64,000 nt of DNA from Gymnothorax reevesii (Eukaryota; Chordata; Actinopteri; Anguilliformes; Muraenidae): NCBI GenBank assembly GCA_029721435.1, contig CM056583.1, positions 50,509,620 through 50,573,619 on the forward strand, written 5' to 3'. Every line of letters starts with the position of its first letter. Within the stretch, counting starts at the first letter, position 1. The notes beneath the pieces were generated by a model, which did not search any database, was not told the origin of the DNA, and was given only the letters and a program-made list of their open reading frames with translations. This document shows, one piece after another, positions 25,777 through 38,297 of the stretch. The translations under genes were made by a program, and so were the position numbers.

Positions 25777-27693
25777 ACAGACAATTCAATTCACTCATGC
25801 ATAAGCAGCTCACACACATAAGCAGCGGGCTTCTGTAGCTTTGATCAGTAAGCAGGCTTTTTTTTAGTTGATTCTAAACATAATCAGATGATATATTTCA
25901 TTTCTGTAGCTTTAATCAATATTTGTTCAGTAAAATCTTAAGTTGTTACTGAAAACATAATCAATTTCATTATTTATGTATCTACTTGTATCCTACTCAT
26001 CTGACTGTTTTTCCATGCTTAAACTGTAATATTCCACACCTTTTATGTGTATATGCTTTCATTTTTTATGAAACTAATGTTTCTGTGCACCACCAATGTT
26101 TCTCAGAGAATCCAAGGGAGAGAAAAAAACTTGAGAGATGACCCATGAATTATGATTGGAGCAAAGTTTGTTAAAAAAAACTTTAGAGATAAGATAGTTA
26201 CAACCCATGTATTTTGATTGGAGCAAAGTTGGTTGAGTTTTTCCCATAATTATTGCTCTGTTAAGAATTCTGAGTTAGCACTTCTTGGCCAGGGACTGCT
26301 CACCGGGTTTGGACTATTGCACAATTCAAGGCTGGGAATAAAGATGGCTTCTGAAGATTTTGTCTCTCTCCAATCATTCACAAACAAGAACCTCAAAAAT
26401 AAGTAAACATCTAGTCGGGAAACCACAACACAGCCAATGTAGTTAGATTTTGTTGTGATCATTTGAGTGAAGATTGCTGAATAACCTTTGGTTGATCATG
26501 TTGTAAACTAAAAGTGTTCAGCAAAGTTATATCATTTCCTAGTGCTGGCACATGCAGCATTGATTAGTACATCCAAATCTAGGCAATTCATAAATCACAC
26601 ATGTAACATACAACTAGTGTATTTCATATAGTAAACTAATTTGTCATCTTGCATGTTTCAAAAAATACATGAAATATGTTTGCAACCGTCCATTTTGTGA
26701 AAAAAATAAATAAATCGAGAAGATTATGAAATAATGTACCATTCTTAATTAAACAACCGGCTTAAATAGCACAAATCTCTAGGGACTGATTATATAAAAC
26801 AGACACACTAACAGGAAGTCTGCTGCTTTGGGGCATTTACCATGTGCTAACCCATAAAAATAGTGTCCTAAAATAATGCAAATGTGAAATCCAGATAAAC
26901 CATGAATTAATGAACTTCATGTGTCAGTACATATTTTAATGACCCTACATAGCCATGGATTTTAACAAGCCCTGTACACACAACATGCTATTTAATATTA
27001 CTAGCCTGTTTATTTATTTAACCTACTTAATCATGGCTGTGTGCCAAGCCCTAAGGCATATAACATATCCCACTGTCAAAATGAATTATCCATTAAATAC
27101 AACTTAAAACATGTTTTTTTTTTTTTTTTGTGACTTCCACCACCAGTACCCACTAGGAAAGGTGTGTGACTTGCTCTAAGTCTCACTGTATTGGGAAAGA
27201 GATAAAGAATGGTCCACAGCTGGATATAATGGCAAGAATTTAACCATACATTAAAGATTTGAATGGCCAATACCTGTTTAAAAGCATTTTCTTTACATTG
27301 AGGATGAGAGCAGACAAGCTAAAGCAGAGAGGGTCATGGCCAGATGGAATCACAGAAAAGAAAGCACCACCGCTGGGGTTCAAACTGTGAAAGGCGAGGG
27401 TGAACTGCAGTCACAATGGATTTCGACAGGGCCATGCCATGGCTTTATAAAAATTTTAATGACCTTTTTGTTCATTTTCTCACAATGTTAGTCACAAAGT
27501 TTAGCCTAGAAATCTAGACATACCCTAGAGGTAGGAAATAGTTTTGCTCAGCCGGTACGTCTAGCCACGAACCATAAGGCCCCAGTACAACCAAGTGATT
27601 GTGTTTGTAGAGAGTCGTTGTGCGGGCTTAGCACGATGACGCCAACTCTGGTGCAAAACGGCTGAAATGGTTGTGGCAAAGGAACATTGGTGT
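25777..27693. other. Intergenic, with one short direct duplication
   Basis: At 26140-26240, a phrase with ACCCATG and TTGATTGGAGCAAAGTT occurs twice about 70 bp apart. A poly-T run lies near 27114-27129. No gene is recognised. Confidence 0.4.
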
Positions 27694-27786
27694 TCTGACA
27701 ATTTGTGCTGCCTCGCCAAAAATGCTACCATAATGCAATTAAGCTATCGTAAAGTCTGTTTTCGCCGTAATATTGCAATATGAATC
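27694..27786 (+). repeat. Dispersed repeat related to the element at 38298-39114
   Basis: Contains GTTCTGACAATTTGTGCTGC, AAAAATGCTACC, CGTAAAGTCTGTTTTCGCC and ATATTGCAATATGAATC in order. The same phrases occur in inverse orientation at 39014-39110. Only one end of the element is present here. Confidence 0.65.
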
Positions 27787-27796
27787 AGTGTACAGT

Positions 27797-28430
27797 CAAG
27801 GCCGGATTATCCCACTGATCTATATAGATCAGAGGATTATCCATATTATGACTGGTGTGCGTACACAGGGGCATCATGCTGGGAGCGGCATCACATGATT
27901 TACGAATCCACAGTTTTTTATTTTTTTATTTTAATCGGAAGAGATGCGTATGTATATTATGAACAAATTCAAACTTAACTGTTGATATCAAAAGAGAATA
28001 TTTAAAAAAGAGAATATAAATTTAAAAAACTGCAATTTGAAACTGCCCTGCCAAAGACACAAAAAGGCCAAACTGGTCCCAGATCAGTGTTGCAAGCTGA
28101 GCTAGAATCCCGCCATTTAGAAACTGAATGGGAACTGATCTCTAATCAGTTGTTGATCACAACGATGTGCTTTCGTTCTGACATCACGTGCTACAACATA
28201 CTGAGTGGCGGGGGAAGCAACCGAGGGGTTCTGCTCATCGTAAAGTAGCAGAAGAAAGAAAAGTACGTAAGATATCCACGCTATCGAATGTATCAGAAAT
28301 ATCTTGCTTTTATTACATTACTCGCGGCAAAGAAGCTGTCGGTAGAGAGGCAACTGTTCCGCCCGTCAATTCCGTTCCTCCAGCGCTAGCAGCAAGTGCT
28401 AACGTTACAAAAGTTATCAATGTACATTAG
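27797..28430 (+). mobile_element. Possible hAT element 5' part with N-terminal transposase-like sequence
   Basis: The phrase CAAGGCCGGATTATCC is typical of hAT-type ends in fish. About 400 bp downstream, a short frame (GKQPRGSAHRKVAEERKVRK near 28210) resembles the basic N-terminus of TTF/ZMYM-type hAT proteins. No catalytic region follows. The assignment is weak. Confidence 0.3.
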
Positions 28431-29531
28431 AGGCTAATGCTAATGAAGCAGATGCAGCAGAGCATAACATTAGCTGACGTTAACGGGAGCCTGTCACAGG
28501 TGGGATGACGGCAACAGCTGACCTCGGGGACGGAGAACGTTAGCATGATCGCAGAAGCAGACAATAGTGAGTTCACTGCACGAAGCCTTTACCTTTAACC
28601 AGTTCATAGTAATTGTAAATGTGTGGCCTTTGTTGCCATAAATTTCAATACCCAAGTTAAGTGCCATTTTAGTGACTGGATGGAAAGTACTCATGACAAA
28701 GAGGTGATCTGGGGTTAAATGAAAAATGAATCTGAGTATATAATTAAGTGACTGGCTATCGACACCAGTACTTGGGTGGATAGAAGGGAGCGTTGAATTT
28801 GTCAATGGAGGAATATACGCGTTAATCCATGGGAGGGAACTACGCATATTTTCTGAGTGATGACTGTAGTTGACAGTAGAATGTGAGAGAATCAAAACTA
28901 TGTCGGATTTTTTGCTTCACAAAACATATTTTTTTAACCACTAATTGGAGTACTGTTGGCTCACTGTAGCTAAAATGGTTGCTACAGAGCACTAAGTTTT
29001 TTTCTGTCGCAAGTGATTATTTTTTAAAACCACTGGATCGATACTATGGGCAAGGATATTGACTAGTTTGCACATCAGGCTTAGCTGAGGAGTTTAATTC
29101 ATGCTACTCCTGAAAAACAGGGATTGGAGGGAACTTCTCCATACTCTAAATCGTGTTTCACCTCTGCCTGCTTGTGAATATTCAATAGCTGATCCGGGAG
29201 TGCCATCTTGTGGTCGAGTACTGTAACTAAGTGCTTAAATTTGCATATCTATAGACGCGATCGTCTACATCTGCAGAAAGGGGTTAAGCTCCTTGCTTTG
29301 AGTGGCTGGATTTTAATTTGCCATTTGTGCTTCGAACCAGCCAGTACTCCTAGTTTAAAATCTTCGTCTTTATCTATTTTATTTATTAATGTAACCTCTA
29401 TCGACAGCAATTCAGGAAAGCTTTCCTCTTTACACAGTTTACTCAAATAAGAGTTCTAGCCTATGGAATGTCCTGATTATGACTGCATTCAAGTCAACTC
29501 AGCTTGAGTCAGTTCTCCAGTCCAGTTTAAT
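28431..29531. other. Intergenic, with an unexplained minus-strand open frame
   Basis: A 133-codon frame at 28494-28895 on the minus strand has no recognisable motif and no splice or promoter context. I do not regard it as a gene. Confidence 0.35.
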
Positions 29532-29739
29532 TGGAACAAGCTCCTAAGCCTATCCAGGTTCCAGAATTGGGACCGCTCTTTGTTAACTTTTCCAAAATTG
29601 TTCTTCTGTAAATGGAACAAATCCCAAGCCTAATCAGGGTCCAGGATTGGGGCCTCGATCTTGTCAACTCTTCCAGTCTGTTTACATGTTCCAGTTTGTT
29701 GGGAACAAGCTCATCAGGATTGGAATCTAGTTCCCCTCA
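29532..29739. repeat. Degenerate tandem units of about 80 bp
   Basis: The phrase GGAACAAGCTCCTAAGCC ... CAGGTTCCAGAATTGGG recurs as GGAACAAATCCCAAGCC ... CAGGGTCCAGGATTGGGG about 80 bp later, and again partly at 29701. This is a short diverged tandem array just left of the hAT MITE. Confidence 0.5.
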
Positions 29740-29747
29740 AACTACTC

Positions 29748-29952
29748 CAGGGGTATCCAAACTAATCCACAAAGGGCCGGTGTGGGTGCTGCTTTTTGTT
29801 ACAGCCCAGCACTTATGCACCTAATTCTACTCATCAAGGTCTTGACAGAACCCACTGATCAGTTAAACAGTGGAATCAGGTGTTCTAGCACTGGGCTGAA
29901 ACAAAAACCTGCGCCAACATCGGCCCTAAATGGGGAAGATTGGACACCCCTG
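29748..29952. mobile_element. hAT-type MITE with perfect 8-bp duplication
   Basis: A 205-bp palindromic element begins CAGGGGTATCCAAACTAATC and ends with the inverse form (AAGATTGGACACCCCTG). Its arms are about 60 bp. The octamer aactactc is present on both sides (29740-29747 and 29953-29960), an exact 8-bp target duplication. It has no coding capacity. It is the best-delimited miniature element in the window. Confidence 0.88.
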
Positions 29953-30605
29953 AACTACTCTATCCTCCTGAGTGACAGTTTGACTCTTGCAAAATGTGCA
30001 CTCTACCAGACTATTATCTCGATAGCCACTGGCCGGCGATTGACAGCTCAGCTTCGCCAGATAAATCTGTGTTGAACTGTGCTCTCCTCCCACTGGGGTT
30101 CTGTCCCCACCTCTTCCTCTGGGGTACCATCACCAATTTTCCAGTATTTTCTATACACCTACCCATTTGATTGTATTCGGCCACTGCAAATGATTCCTAG
30201 GCCAGAACATAACAGACTTGTCCTCGTCTGGTCAGAAATACAAAGCCATTTCTAAGGCCCTAGGACTCCAGCAAACTATAATCTACAATAAAGCCATTAT
30301 CTACAAATAAAGTAAAACGTTAAAAAGCCTTCCCAAGAGTGGTTGGCTTGCCAAAATTTCTCCATGAGTGTATGGACAACTCATCCAGGCAATTAGAAAA
30401 GACCCCAGACAAAATTCTTTAGAACTGCAGGCCTCACTTGCCTCAGAAAAGGTCACTGTTCACAATTTCACCATTAGAAAGACACTGGGCAAAAATAGCA
30501 TCCATGGGAGAGCAGCAGGCAAAAGGCACTGCTTACCGAAAAGAACATACATTCTTGTCTCACATTTCCCAATAAACTCATTCCAAAACTCTAGGAATAA
30601 TATTA

Positions 30606-32162
30606 CAACCCCAATTCCGAAATAGTTGGGACAAAGTATAAATTGTGAATAAAATCAAAATACAATGACTTTCAGATCACATGAGCCAATATGTCATTTG
30701 CAATAGAGCATAGATAACATTTCAAATGTTGAAACTGAGAGGTTTTATATTTTTATCCACAAAATGAGCTTATTTCAAATTTTATGGCTGAAACAGGTCT
30801 CAAAAAAGTTGGAACACAGGCAAAAAAAGGGCTGAAAAAGCAATTAACATATGATAATCAGCTGAAAGAACATTTAGCAAGTAATTAAGTTAACTGGCAT
30901 CAGGTGTGTGACATGACTGGCTATAAAAGGGATGACTTAGAGAGGCTGAGTCTCTCAGAAGTAAAGATGGCCAGAGGCTCTTCGACCTATGAAGGCTTGT
31001 GTAAAAAAAATAGTGGAATTCTTTAAAAACAATGTTCCACAACATCAAATTGCAAAGGCGTTGAAGGTCTCATCACTGAATGAGCATAACATCATCCAAA
31101 GATTCAGAGAAACCGGCAAAATCTCTGTGCATAAGGGACAAGGGGGAAGACCTTAACTGGATGCCCGTGATCCTAGGGCCCTCAGACGTCACTGCATCAC
31201 TCACCGGCATGATTCTGACATTGACATTACTAAATGGGCCCAGGAATACCTCAAGAAACTACTGTCTGTAAACACAGTCCACCGTGCCTTCCACAGATGC
31301 CATCTAAAACTCATTTTACAAAAAGGAAGCCATTGTTGAGCATGATCCAGAAGTACTGCCATGTTCTGTGGGCCAAGGCTCAATTAAAATGGACTTTAGC
31401 AAAGTGTCCTGTGGTCATGGACGTCGTGTCCTCCAGGCTAAAGAGGAGAAAGACCACTCCTCCTGTTATCAGCATTCAGTTCAAAAGCCAGCATCTCTGA
31501 TGGTATGGAGATGTATTTGTGCATATGGTGTGGGACACTTGCATGTTTTAAAAAGCAACATGAATGCTGAAAGCTATACAACGGTTTTAGAGCAACATTT
31601 GCTCCCCTCCAGACGACGTCTATACCAAGGAAGGCCTTGTGTATTTCAGCAGGACAATGCAAAACCACATACTGGAGCTATTACAACAGCTTGGCTTCAT
31701 AGTGGAAGAGTCTGGGTGCTGAACTGGCCTGCCTGCAGTCCAGATCTTTCCCCGATTGAGAACATTTGACGCAAAATTCAAAGAAAAGTCCGTTAAAGGA
31801 GACCCAAAACTCTCCAGCAGCTGGAAGCCTGTATTAAACAAGAGTGGGATCAAATTCCAATGTCTAAACTCAAGAAACTTGTCTCCTCAATGCCCAGATG
31901 CCTCCACTCTGTGGTAAAACGGAGAGGGGACGCTACACCATGGTAAACAGGCCCCTGTCCCAACTTTTTTGAGACCTGTTGCAGCCATCAAATTTGAAAT
32001 GAGCTCATTTTGTAGATAACATTTTTTCTCAGTTTCAACACTTTTCTTTGTTATCTCTCTTCTATTGTGAATAAAATACTGGCTGGTGTGATTTGAAAGT
32101 CATTGCGTTTTGATTTTATTCACAATTTACACTTTGTCCCAACTATTTCGGAATTGGGGATG
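30606..32162 (+). mobile_element. Complete Tc1-family transposon nested in another Tc1
   Basis: Terminal inverted repeats begin CAACCCCAATTCCGAAAT and end ATTTCGGAATTGGGGATG, with TA on both sides (30604-30605 and 32163-32164), the Tc1/mariner duplication. Further in, GTCCCAACT and ATTTTATTCACAATTTA are also mirrored. Length is 1557 bp. A degraded transposase lies inside. Confidence 0.9.
30967..31946 (+). pseudogene. Tc1 transposase pseudogene of the nested element
   Basis: Begins MARGSSTYEGL at 30967 and ends near RRGDATPW at 31943. Visible catalytic blocks are VFQQDNAKPHTGAI (second Asp) and NWPACSPDLSPIENI (Glu of the DDE triad). The span is not a multiple of three, and several stops interrupt it, so frameshifts have occurred. 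The length matches a usual Tc1 transposase of about 330-340 residues. Confidence 0.8.
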
Positions 32163-32935
32163 TACATAAACTGATGAGTCAAAGACGACTTTTTAGAAGA
32201 CTTGGGACCTGTTACATCTGGTGCAATGCTAACACAGCTTTCTACAGCAAGAACATAATACCAACAGCCGAACACAGTGGTAATGTGATGGTCTGGGGCT
32301 GGTTTGCTGTTTCAGGACCTTGGTGACTTTCAATAATTGATGGAACTATTCATTTTGCTCTCAACCAGAAAATCCTGATGGAGAATTTCTAGCCAACAGT
32401 TGGTGACATAAAGTTTAAACACAGTTGGGTTATGCAGCAGGACAATGATCCTAAGAACACAAGCAAGTCCAGCTCTAAATGGCTTAAAATTAACAAAATG
32501 GAGGTTTTAGAATGGCCTAGTCAAAGTCCTGACATAAATTCTGTGGCATGATCTTAAACAGGCAGTTAATGCTTTAAAAGCCTCCAATGCAGCCAAATTA
32601 CAACAATTCTGCAAAGAAGAGTCAGGCAAAATTTTTCCGCAGGAATGGAAAAAAAAATCAGTGCCAGTTATCACAAATGTTTGATTGCAGCTGTTGTCAC
32701 CAAGGGTGGCACAACCAGTTAATAAGTTTAGAGGGGAATTATTTTCCACATGGGTGATACAGGCTTTGAATAAATTCATCTTCAGTACATGAAATGATGA
32801 TTTAAAAGCAGCATTTTGTGTTCACTCACATCGTTTTTGCATATACGAAAAGTAGTAGGGTGATTTGAAACATATAATAAAACAAATGAAAAGAATAGAA
32901 GAAATCGCAAAGAGGTGTGTACTTTTTCCACACTA

Positions 32936-34998
32936 TTTTTATATTATTTTCAATATAAAAGAATGATAGACTTCACCTTTCGACTGGTCGATTTTCCTCA
33001 AACTATGACTATACAGCACCACTAAGTGAATTTCCTTCCAAAAAAAAAAACAATAAAATGACATACAATGTAACAATAATTCCTCCCGAAATCAAATAAC
33101 AAACTTTTTTGTATTAACTGTTTATTAACTATATCTCTGGTTACAGTGAAGACTTCAGCAAGCCTATGAATAATGTCACTCTGCTAGTAAGCCAATGGCG
33201 AAAGAAATGTCTTTTCACCCGTAGAGGGGTGGAGTGAACATGACCACTCTACACACTCTTCACCAATTGATATTCTATTAATTTCAGCAGATCTACAGAT
33301 GAGATGCAAGGGCTTTCCTGTGGACTCCTTCCCATAGATTTTAGCCTCAAGTTGGGACTTAAATAAAACTTCACACTCTCTGATACACTATTACATGGAT
33401 GCCATAGAATGCACTTAAATATTTTCCCGCTCGCTGAATGTGTTGTTTGGTGGAGTGGATAGAAAATGCATGATCCGAGATATCACGTTCACTTATCATT
33501 GATGTATAGCACATTTCTTCAACAGCCAACCTGTACACACAATTTTACTGTAATGTAGCTACCACATTTTCCCACAGTAAATATCAAGTACAAATAAACA
33601 TGGCCTGTCCATCCTGCGGCAAAAATTTGAGACACAGTACAAGCGTGAGCTGACAGGCGTTAGAAAGGTAGGCGTATGCAGTTTTCCATTCAGGCCCTTT
33701 GAACTCAGTGTATTCAGTGAGTGTGGCGGCTCTGGCCAGATGGACTTTAAAATGAGGCACACCATTACAGCTTACATAAACACATAGAAGGGGCTCCTTT
33801 TATCACTCAAGGCAAGATGGTGAAAGTCTTTTTAAAAGCTCTCCCAGCGCAGCTCACTGAAGACCACATGCACATATAACAGTGGCACAACACAGAGACA
33901 CTCTGTACAAGGAGTCCTTTCAGCACCATCAGTGACAAGGTCACAAAAATCCCATACTAGGATTGAAATGTCTTCCTGCAACACCCCCCCCCCCACCCAA
34001 CACCCCCCAAAAAAAAAGGACAACCAGTTTCAGTCAGAGTAAGGGCCTGTACTGCAGGTTACTTGCACATCATACGCAGCATGATAGAGATCAAATAAAA
34101 TACAATATTAGATCTGGCAATTTTCCAAATATAAATGAAAAACTTCAGCACTTATCACTTCAATTGTTTTTTTCCCTGCCTACAGTTGAAATAAATTGAT
34201 AGCAAACAATTTATTTCGAATAAGTAATAAACTCTGGCTGGGTCATGTGTTCGGTATTTAAATCCATATACATGTCTACTGCATGCTCCATTATTATCAA
34301 TGGTTGCCTAGAGGGAACTGATGGAAATAAACCAATTGGCTGAATAATAATGTGAAATGTACCGTATGTCGCGATGGCAGCACTTCTTGTGAAATCAGTT
34401 GCTAGTGATTCTTGATAAATGAAGCTTTTGTGGCAAAACTCTTCCAGAAGGACTGGAAATGTGCTAATTTCCTTTCCATCTGAGCCCATAAATACCCAAT
34501 TTAGTTAATTACTTTGCGGAACAGAACTCTTCTGCAGCATGGCTCAGTGCGAAGACAATATCACCAATGAAAGCTCCCATCCCCTAAAATGCTTCTTATT
34601 GATTGAAAAGTTACATTTTTAAAAAATACATACAGTTACTGTTAATTGCATTTACAAGTCTGTAGCTGTGTTTACATATTGACTCCACACAAGAAAACTC
34701 CAATTATCCAGGTATCACAGCTCACAATTGCGCACACAATCACACACACATGAATGCAGAAATTCATCTCTCATTGATAACTAGGCCTCTGGCAGATGGC
34801 AGTGTATCAGGCTTATTCAAACCAAAGGCCAACAGGCAGCATGTAGAAAACAGAAGTACACCCCTGTAACACAACATTTTAATACTCAGTAGTAAAAATA
34901 ACATTTTTCCAAAGTAAAATAAAAAAGGACTCAAGTTCCACATGTTCTGTTATTCCGTAAACCCCATTTGACATCAAATACACTACTGATCACTAGAG
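32936..34998. other. Intergenic, no gene recognised
   Basis: AT-rich DNA with a C-rich low-complexity run near 33983-34010. A 92-codon minus-strand frame at 34211-34489 has no recognisable motif and is not called. Confidence 0.4.
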
Positions 34999-35350
34999 AA
35001 TGTTTTGGCATGGTGGAGCAGTGGGTAGCACTGCCACCTCTCAGCAAGAAGGTCGTGAATTTGAATCTAGCCTGGGACCTTTCTGGGTGGAGTTAGCATG
35101 TTCTCCCCACATTTGCGTAGGTTTCCTCCAAGTATTCCAGTTACCCCACACAGTCCGAAGACATGCGTGCCAGGAAAATCGGAGGCTCTAAATTGCCTGT
35201 GGGCATGAGTGTGTGTGCGTGATTGGTGTGTGGGCCCTGCAATGAATTAGTGAGCTGTCCAAGGTGTGTCCCTGCCTTTAGCCCATAGGCTCCAGCTATC
35301 CTGCAACCCTAGTGAGGAAGAGGCGGTATAGATGATGGAAGGATGCATAA
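34999..35350 (+). repeat. SINE, nearly full length
   Basis: tRNA-like head (GGTGGAGCAGTGGGTAGCAC, then B-box-like GAATTTGAATCTAGCC), then GTGGAGTTAGCATGTTCTCC, a core phrase of fish Mermaid-like SINEs, then CAGTCCGAAGACATGCG and the tail GTGAGGAAGAGGCGGTATAG. It shares its 3' half with 12895-13075. Confidence 0.75.
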
Positions 35351-37336
35351 GTTGCAGTAAATGCAGCATTATATATATTTACATGATGTTTAGATTCAAT
35401 AGGGCTGGCAGTAACCACGCTTGGGTGAGCTTAATGAAAAAAGAAAAATTGCGATTAAATTTGTTTAATTGGTTGATTTAGTAACTGGGTAGGCAAACGC
35501 CTTTTCCGCATAGGAACGGCTGCATGGCTTATTTCCTTCAATACAAGAAATCATAATTTTAAAACTGCATCTTGTATTTACTCAGGCCATCACAGTCTAA
35601 TATTAAACTATTGTTTTGATGATCTGAAACATTTAAGTGTGACAAATATGAAAAAGTAGGAGAAATAGAAAAGAGGGAAATACTTTTTCACGGCACTATT
35701 CCATTTAAAATGGATTAAACTGACTTCTTTTGGCCATTAACCGGCACTCAATTGCCCATCATAACAAAGCAAGTGCAAGTTTTGAGACATGTTCGGGATC
35801 CCTTCCAAAGATACTGTCAATTACAGAATTATTCACTGCGGAAGTCAATGCAAAACCTTTCACTAGTCTTTACATGGGATATATCCGCTCTCATGTCAAG
35901 ATTGCAGAACATGATGGCCTCAATCTGAGTCCATATGCAATCCCCAGTCACGTATCAGTACACTGAGAATGACTCTGCGTGTGAGAAAAAGGGATCCTGA
36001 AATGAGTAAAATAACCCAAGAGAGTGAAATGGTTAAGGGAACTACTTCTTAGAGTTACAGAAATGAGTCAAATGGTTTCAGGTAAGTAAGCAGAATAGAT
36101 GTTTACCAAAAAATAAGGATAGTAGGAATTACCAGAACATAACTTATAGCACACTGTGGTAACCTTTTTTGCTGTGGTAACAGTATGTCACTCCAAAATC
36201 ATTCTTAGAGAAACATGGCGTTACTGTGGTAGGCCTATAATTGTTTAGGACTCTGTATTTGGCTGTGAAAATGTTCCAAATAATTTTCTTTTCTATTCAA
36301 AAAATAAACATAATATCTGAAAAAAATTGAAAAGCCCATCTTAGCTACAATACATTGCAAGCTGAGGAGATGCGAGCACGAATAAACTATTAGGCCAACC
36401 GGGCCATCACATCCCTCTCCCCCACCACCTCCCAAGTTTGCAGATAAGAGATCGTAAGTAACTACAAATGTTCATCACAACCATAGTCAACTAAAATTTA
36501 CATTGTTTTATTTTTTTTGATGACATGCTACACCCCTTTTTAATCTAAAAACTCTTATTATCCACTTGGTTCCTGAGGCAAAAAAGGAATTAATTCAGAT
36601 TTGCATTAGAAACCTGCCAGCACCTTGTTGTCATTCATTACCAAGCTATTAAGCAAGGTTTAAAAAGCATGACAGCCAGGCGAGGAAGCTAGCCAATTAG
36701 TTAGCCCCTGTATGTTCAACTTAAGTGGGGAGCCTAGCTAGTTTTCAAGTTATGTAGCTTGTTAACACCAATTTTAATTATTAGCCAAGTATCATTGGCT
36801 AATACCAGTCAGCGAAAAAAAAAAGTATTAACCAGTTAACTAGCTAGCCAACTAAATAATCTCCTCCAGCTGAATAGTTACAACTTGCTGACCTAATGCT
36901 AGCTAATCAGCGAAATAATCATTACTCAATGTTCTAAGGTGTCACTGGCTTAGTGAGCCATTTTAAGTCTAAAATCACAAATCAATGTTCTACTGCTTGC
37001 TTAGTGGCAAAATGATCACTGTTGTCTATTTCCATGGGCCAAATGTCAGTTAGTTAGACATTCTAAGTTGGGGTAATTCAGCATCATCATGTGCCACATG
37101 TCTCACACAATATAGCTACAAAACAATTAAAGGTGTCTTACTGCGTGTTTCCCCAAAGTTGTTATAGGCTACATTTGGAAGCCCAAGAGGGAGGAACTTT
37201 TTTTTTTTTAAAGAAAAGGAAAAAAAGCCAAATAAAGATGATTAAGGTCATTCGCTGACTCATTCTCTCTCGTCTAAACAACATTATACAGCGACCATCA
37301 CCTTTTACGATCATGAGCTTTGCTCTGATTTTCTAA
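35351..37336. other. Intergenic, no gene recognised
   Basis: AT-rich sequence containing TAGCTAGCC-type motifs (36690-36860). No exon or delimited repeat is supported. Confidence 0.4.
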
Positions 37337-38105
37337 AGGCCCATTCACACCAAGCGCAAATTTCCGTTTGGATTATTTGCGCAGATTTTTATTGGGGCTA
37401 TTTCCATGGGTTCTAATGTAAGCTTGCACACCAAGGTGGAATTTCCCTGTGGCAGAGAAAACATCTGCACGGATTTAAGCTTCAGTGACAATCCGCCCAC
37501 GAAATTGTACTTTTAGCCAAAGAAATGATTCGTTTTTATTGATGTCACAGCATTCAAACCTTTTGATTAGGTAGATAGCTTGTATTCAGTTAACACTGAA
37601 ATTTAACGTGACATCTTATAGCTATGCGCGCAGTTAGTTTACTTTTTCATAGTAGTTAGAGGTCTAGCTAATCATAGTTCCGTTTTTTTCGATTTAAGTT
37701 TTTATATTTTGAATATTTGTGCACGAAATCACAAAGCTGCGCGTCGCTGAGGTGCAAATTATGACGTAGCTTCGTCTGGGTTGGACAAGTGAATTTATTG
37801 AAACAGCTGCAAGTCTGGACATCAATAAGGAAAACGTTCGTTGGCTACGTTATTGCAAAGGTAGACTGCAAGGCTAACGTTAATCGTTCAGATACATGCA
37901 AACAATGTCATCGTCGCTGCTGCTGCTGCGATCATGGTTCGTTTAGGTTAAATTATAACTCGGGGCTTTGGTTGCGAAATTGGAGCACAAGGACGCAAAA
38001 TTTTGCACCGAGGTCAGTATGAATGGTTTCACGCGGAATTTTCGCACTGCGAATGTTCTGCAAATCTGTGCCGCTTTCTCGCTCCGCCCCGGTGTGAATG
38101 GGCCT
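37337..38105. mobile_element. PIF/Harbinger-like MITE
   Basis: Begins AGGCCCATTCACACC and ends with the exact inverse GGTGTGAATGGGCCT. TAA flanks both ends (37334-37336 and 38106-38108), the 3-bp duplication typical of PIF/Harbinger elements. 769 bp, no transposase recognised. Its right flank is shared with the TTAA border of the next element. Confidence 0.75.
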
Positions 38106-38297
38106 TAATGCTGTAGTATACGATCTGAGAATCAGTTGTGAAAGATTGAGACGTTGAAAAAAATTTGAAAAAAGCATCCTGCCCACACACACAAACACCC
38201 TCTCCCCTCAGTGCTCCCTGATCCTTCCCACCGAACACGTGTGGCCATCCACGTGGAGACTCCCAGACACACCCCATCTACTACAGCAACAAGCCGC

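Larger units (their letters stand above)
30218..32935 (+). mobile_element. Tc1-family transposon, interrupted by a second Tc1
   Basis: The left half (30218-30604) encodes SKALGLQQT-like, EIRKDPR-like (AIRKDPRQNSLELQASLASE) and IRKTLGKNSIHGRAAGK motifs of a Tc1 transposase N-terminus. The right half (32163-32935) continues with the catalytic core (VMVWGWFAVSGPW-like, QQDNDPKNTSKSS, EWPSQSPDI) and ends in a Tc1-like tail (GTACTTTTTCCACAC). The join reads through the TA target of the inserted element at 30606-32162. Stops and frameshifts show it is dead. Confidence 0.8.

Noticed and set aside
25575..25819. Two Cys/Val-rich minus-strand open frames of about 70 codons
   Set aside because: They are produced by the CA dinucleotide tract and have no coding character beyond it.
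28494..28895. 133-codon minus-strand open frame
   Set aside because: No domain, no splice or promoter context, and amino-acid composition like random AT-rich sequence.
34211..34489. 92-codon minus-strand open frame starting MGSDGKEIS
   Set aside because: It reads fairly protein-like, but I recognise no family and see no exon signals; kept only as unexplained.
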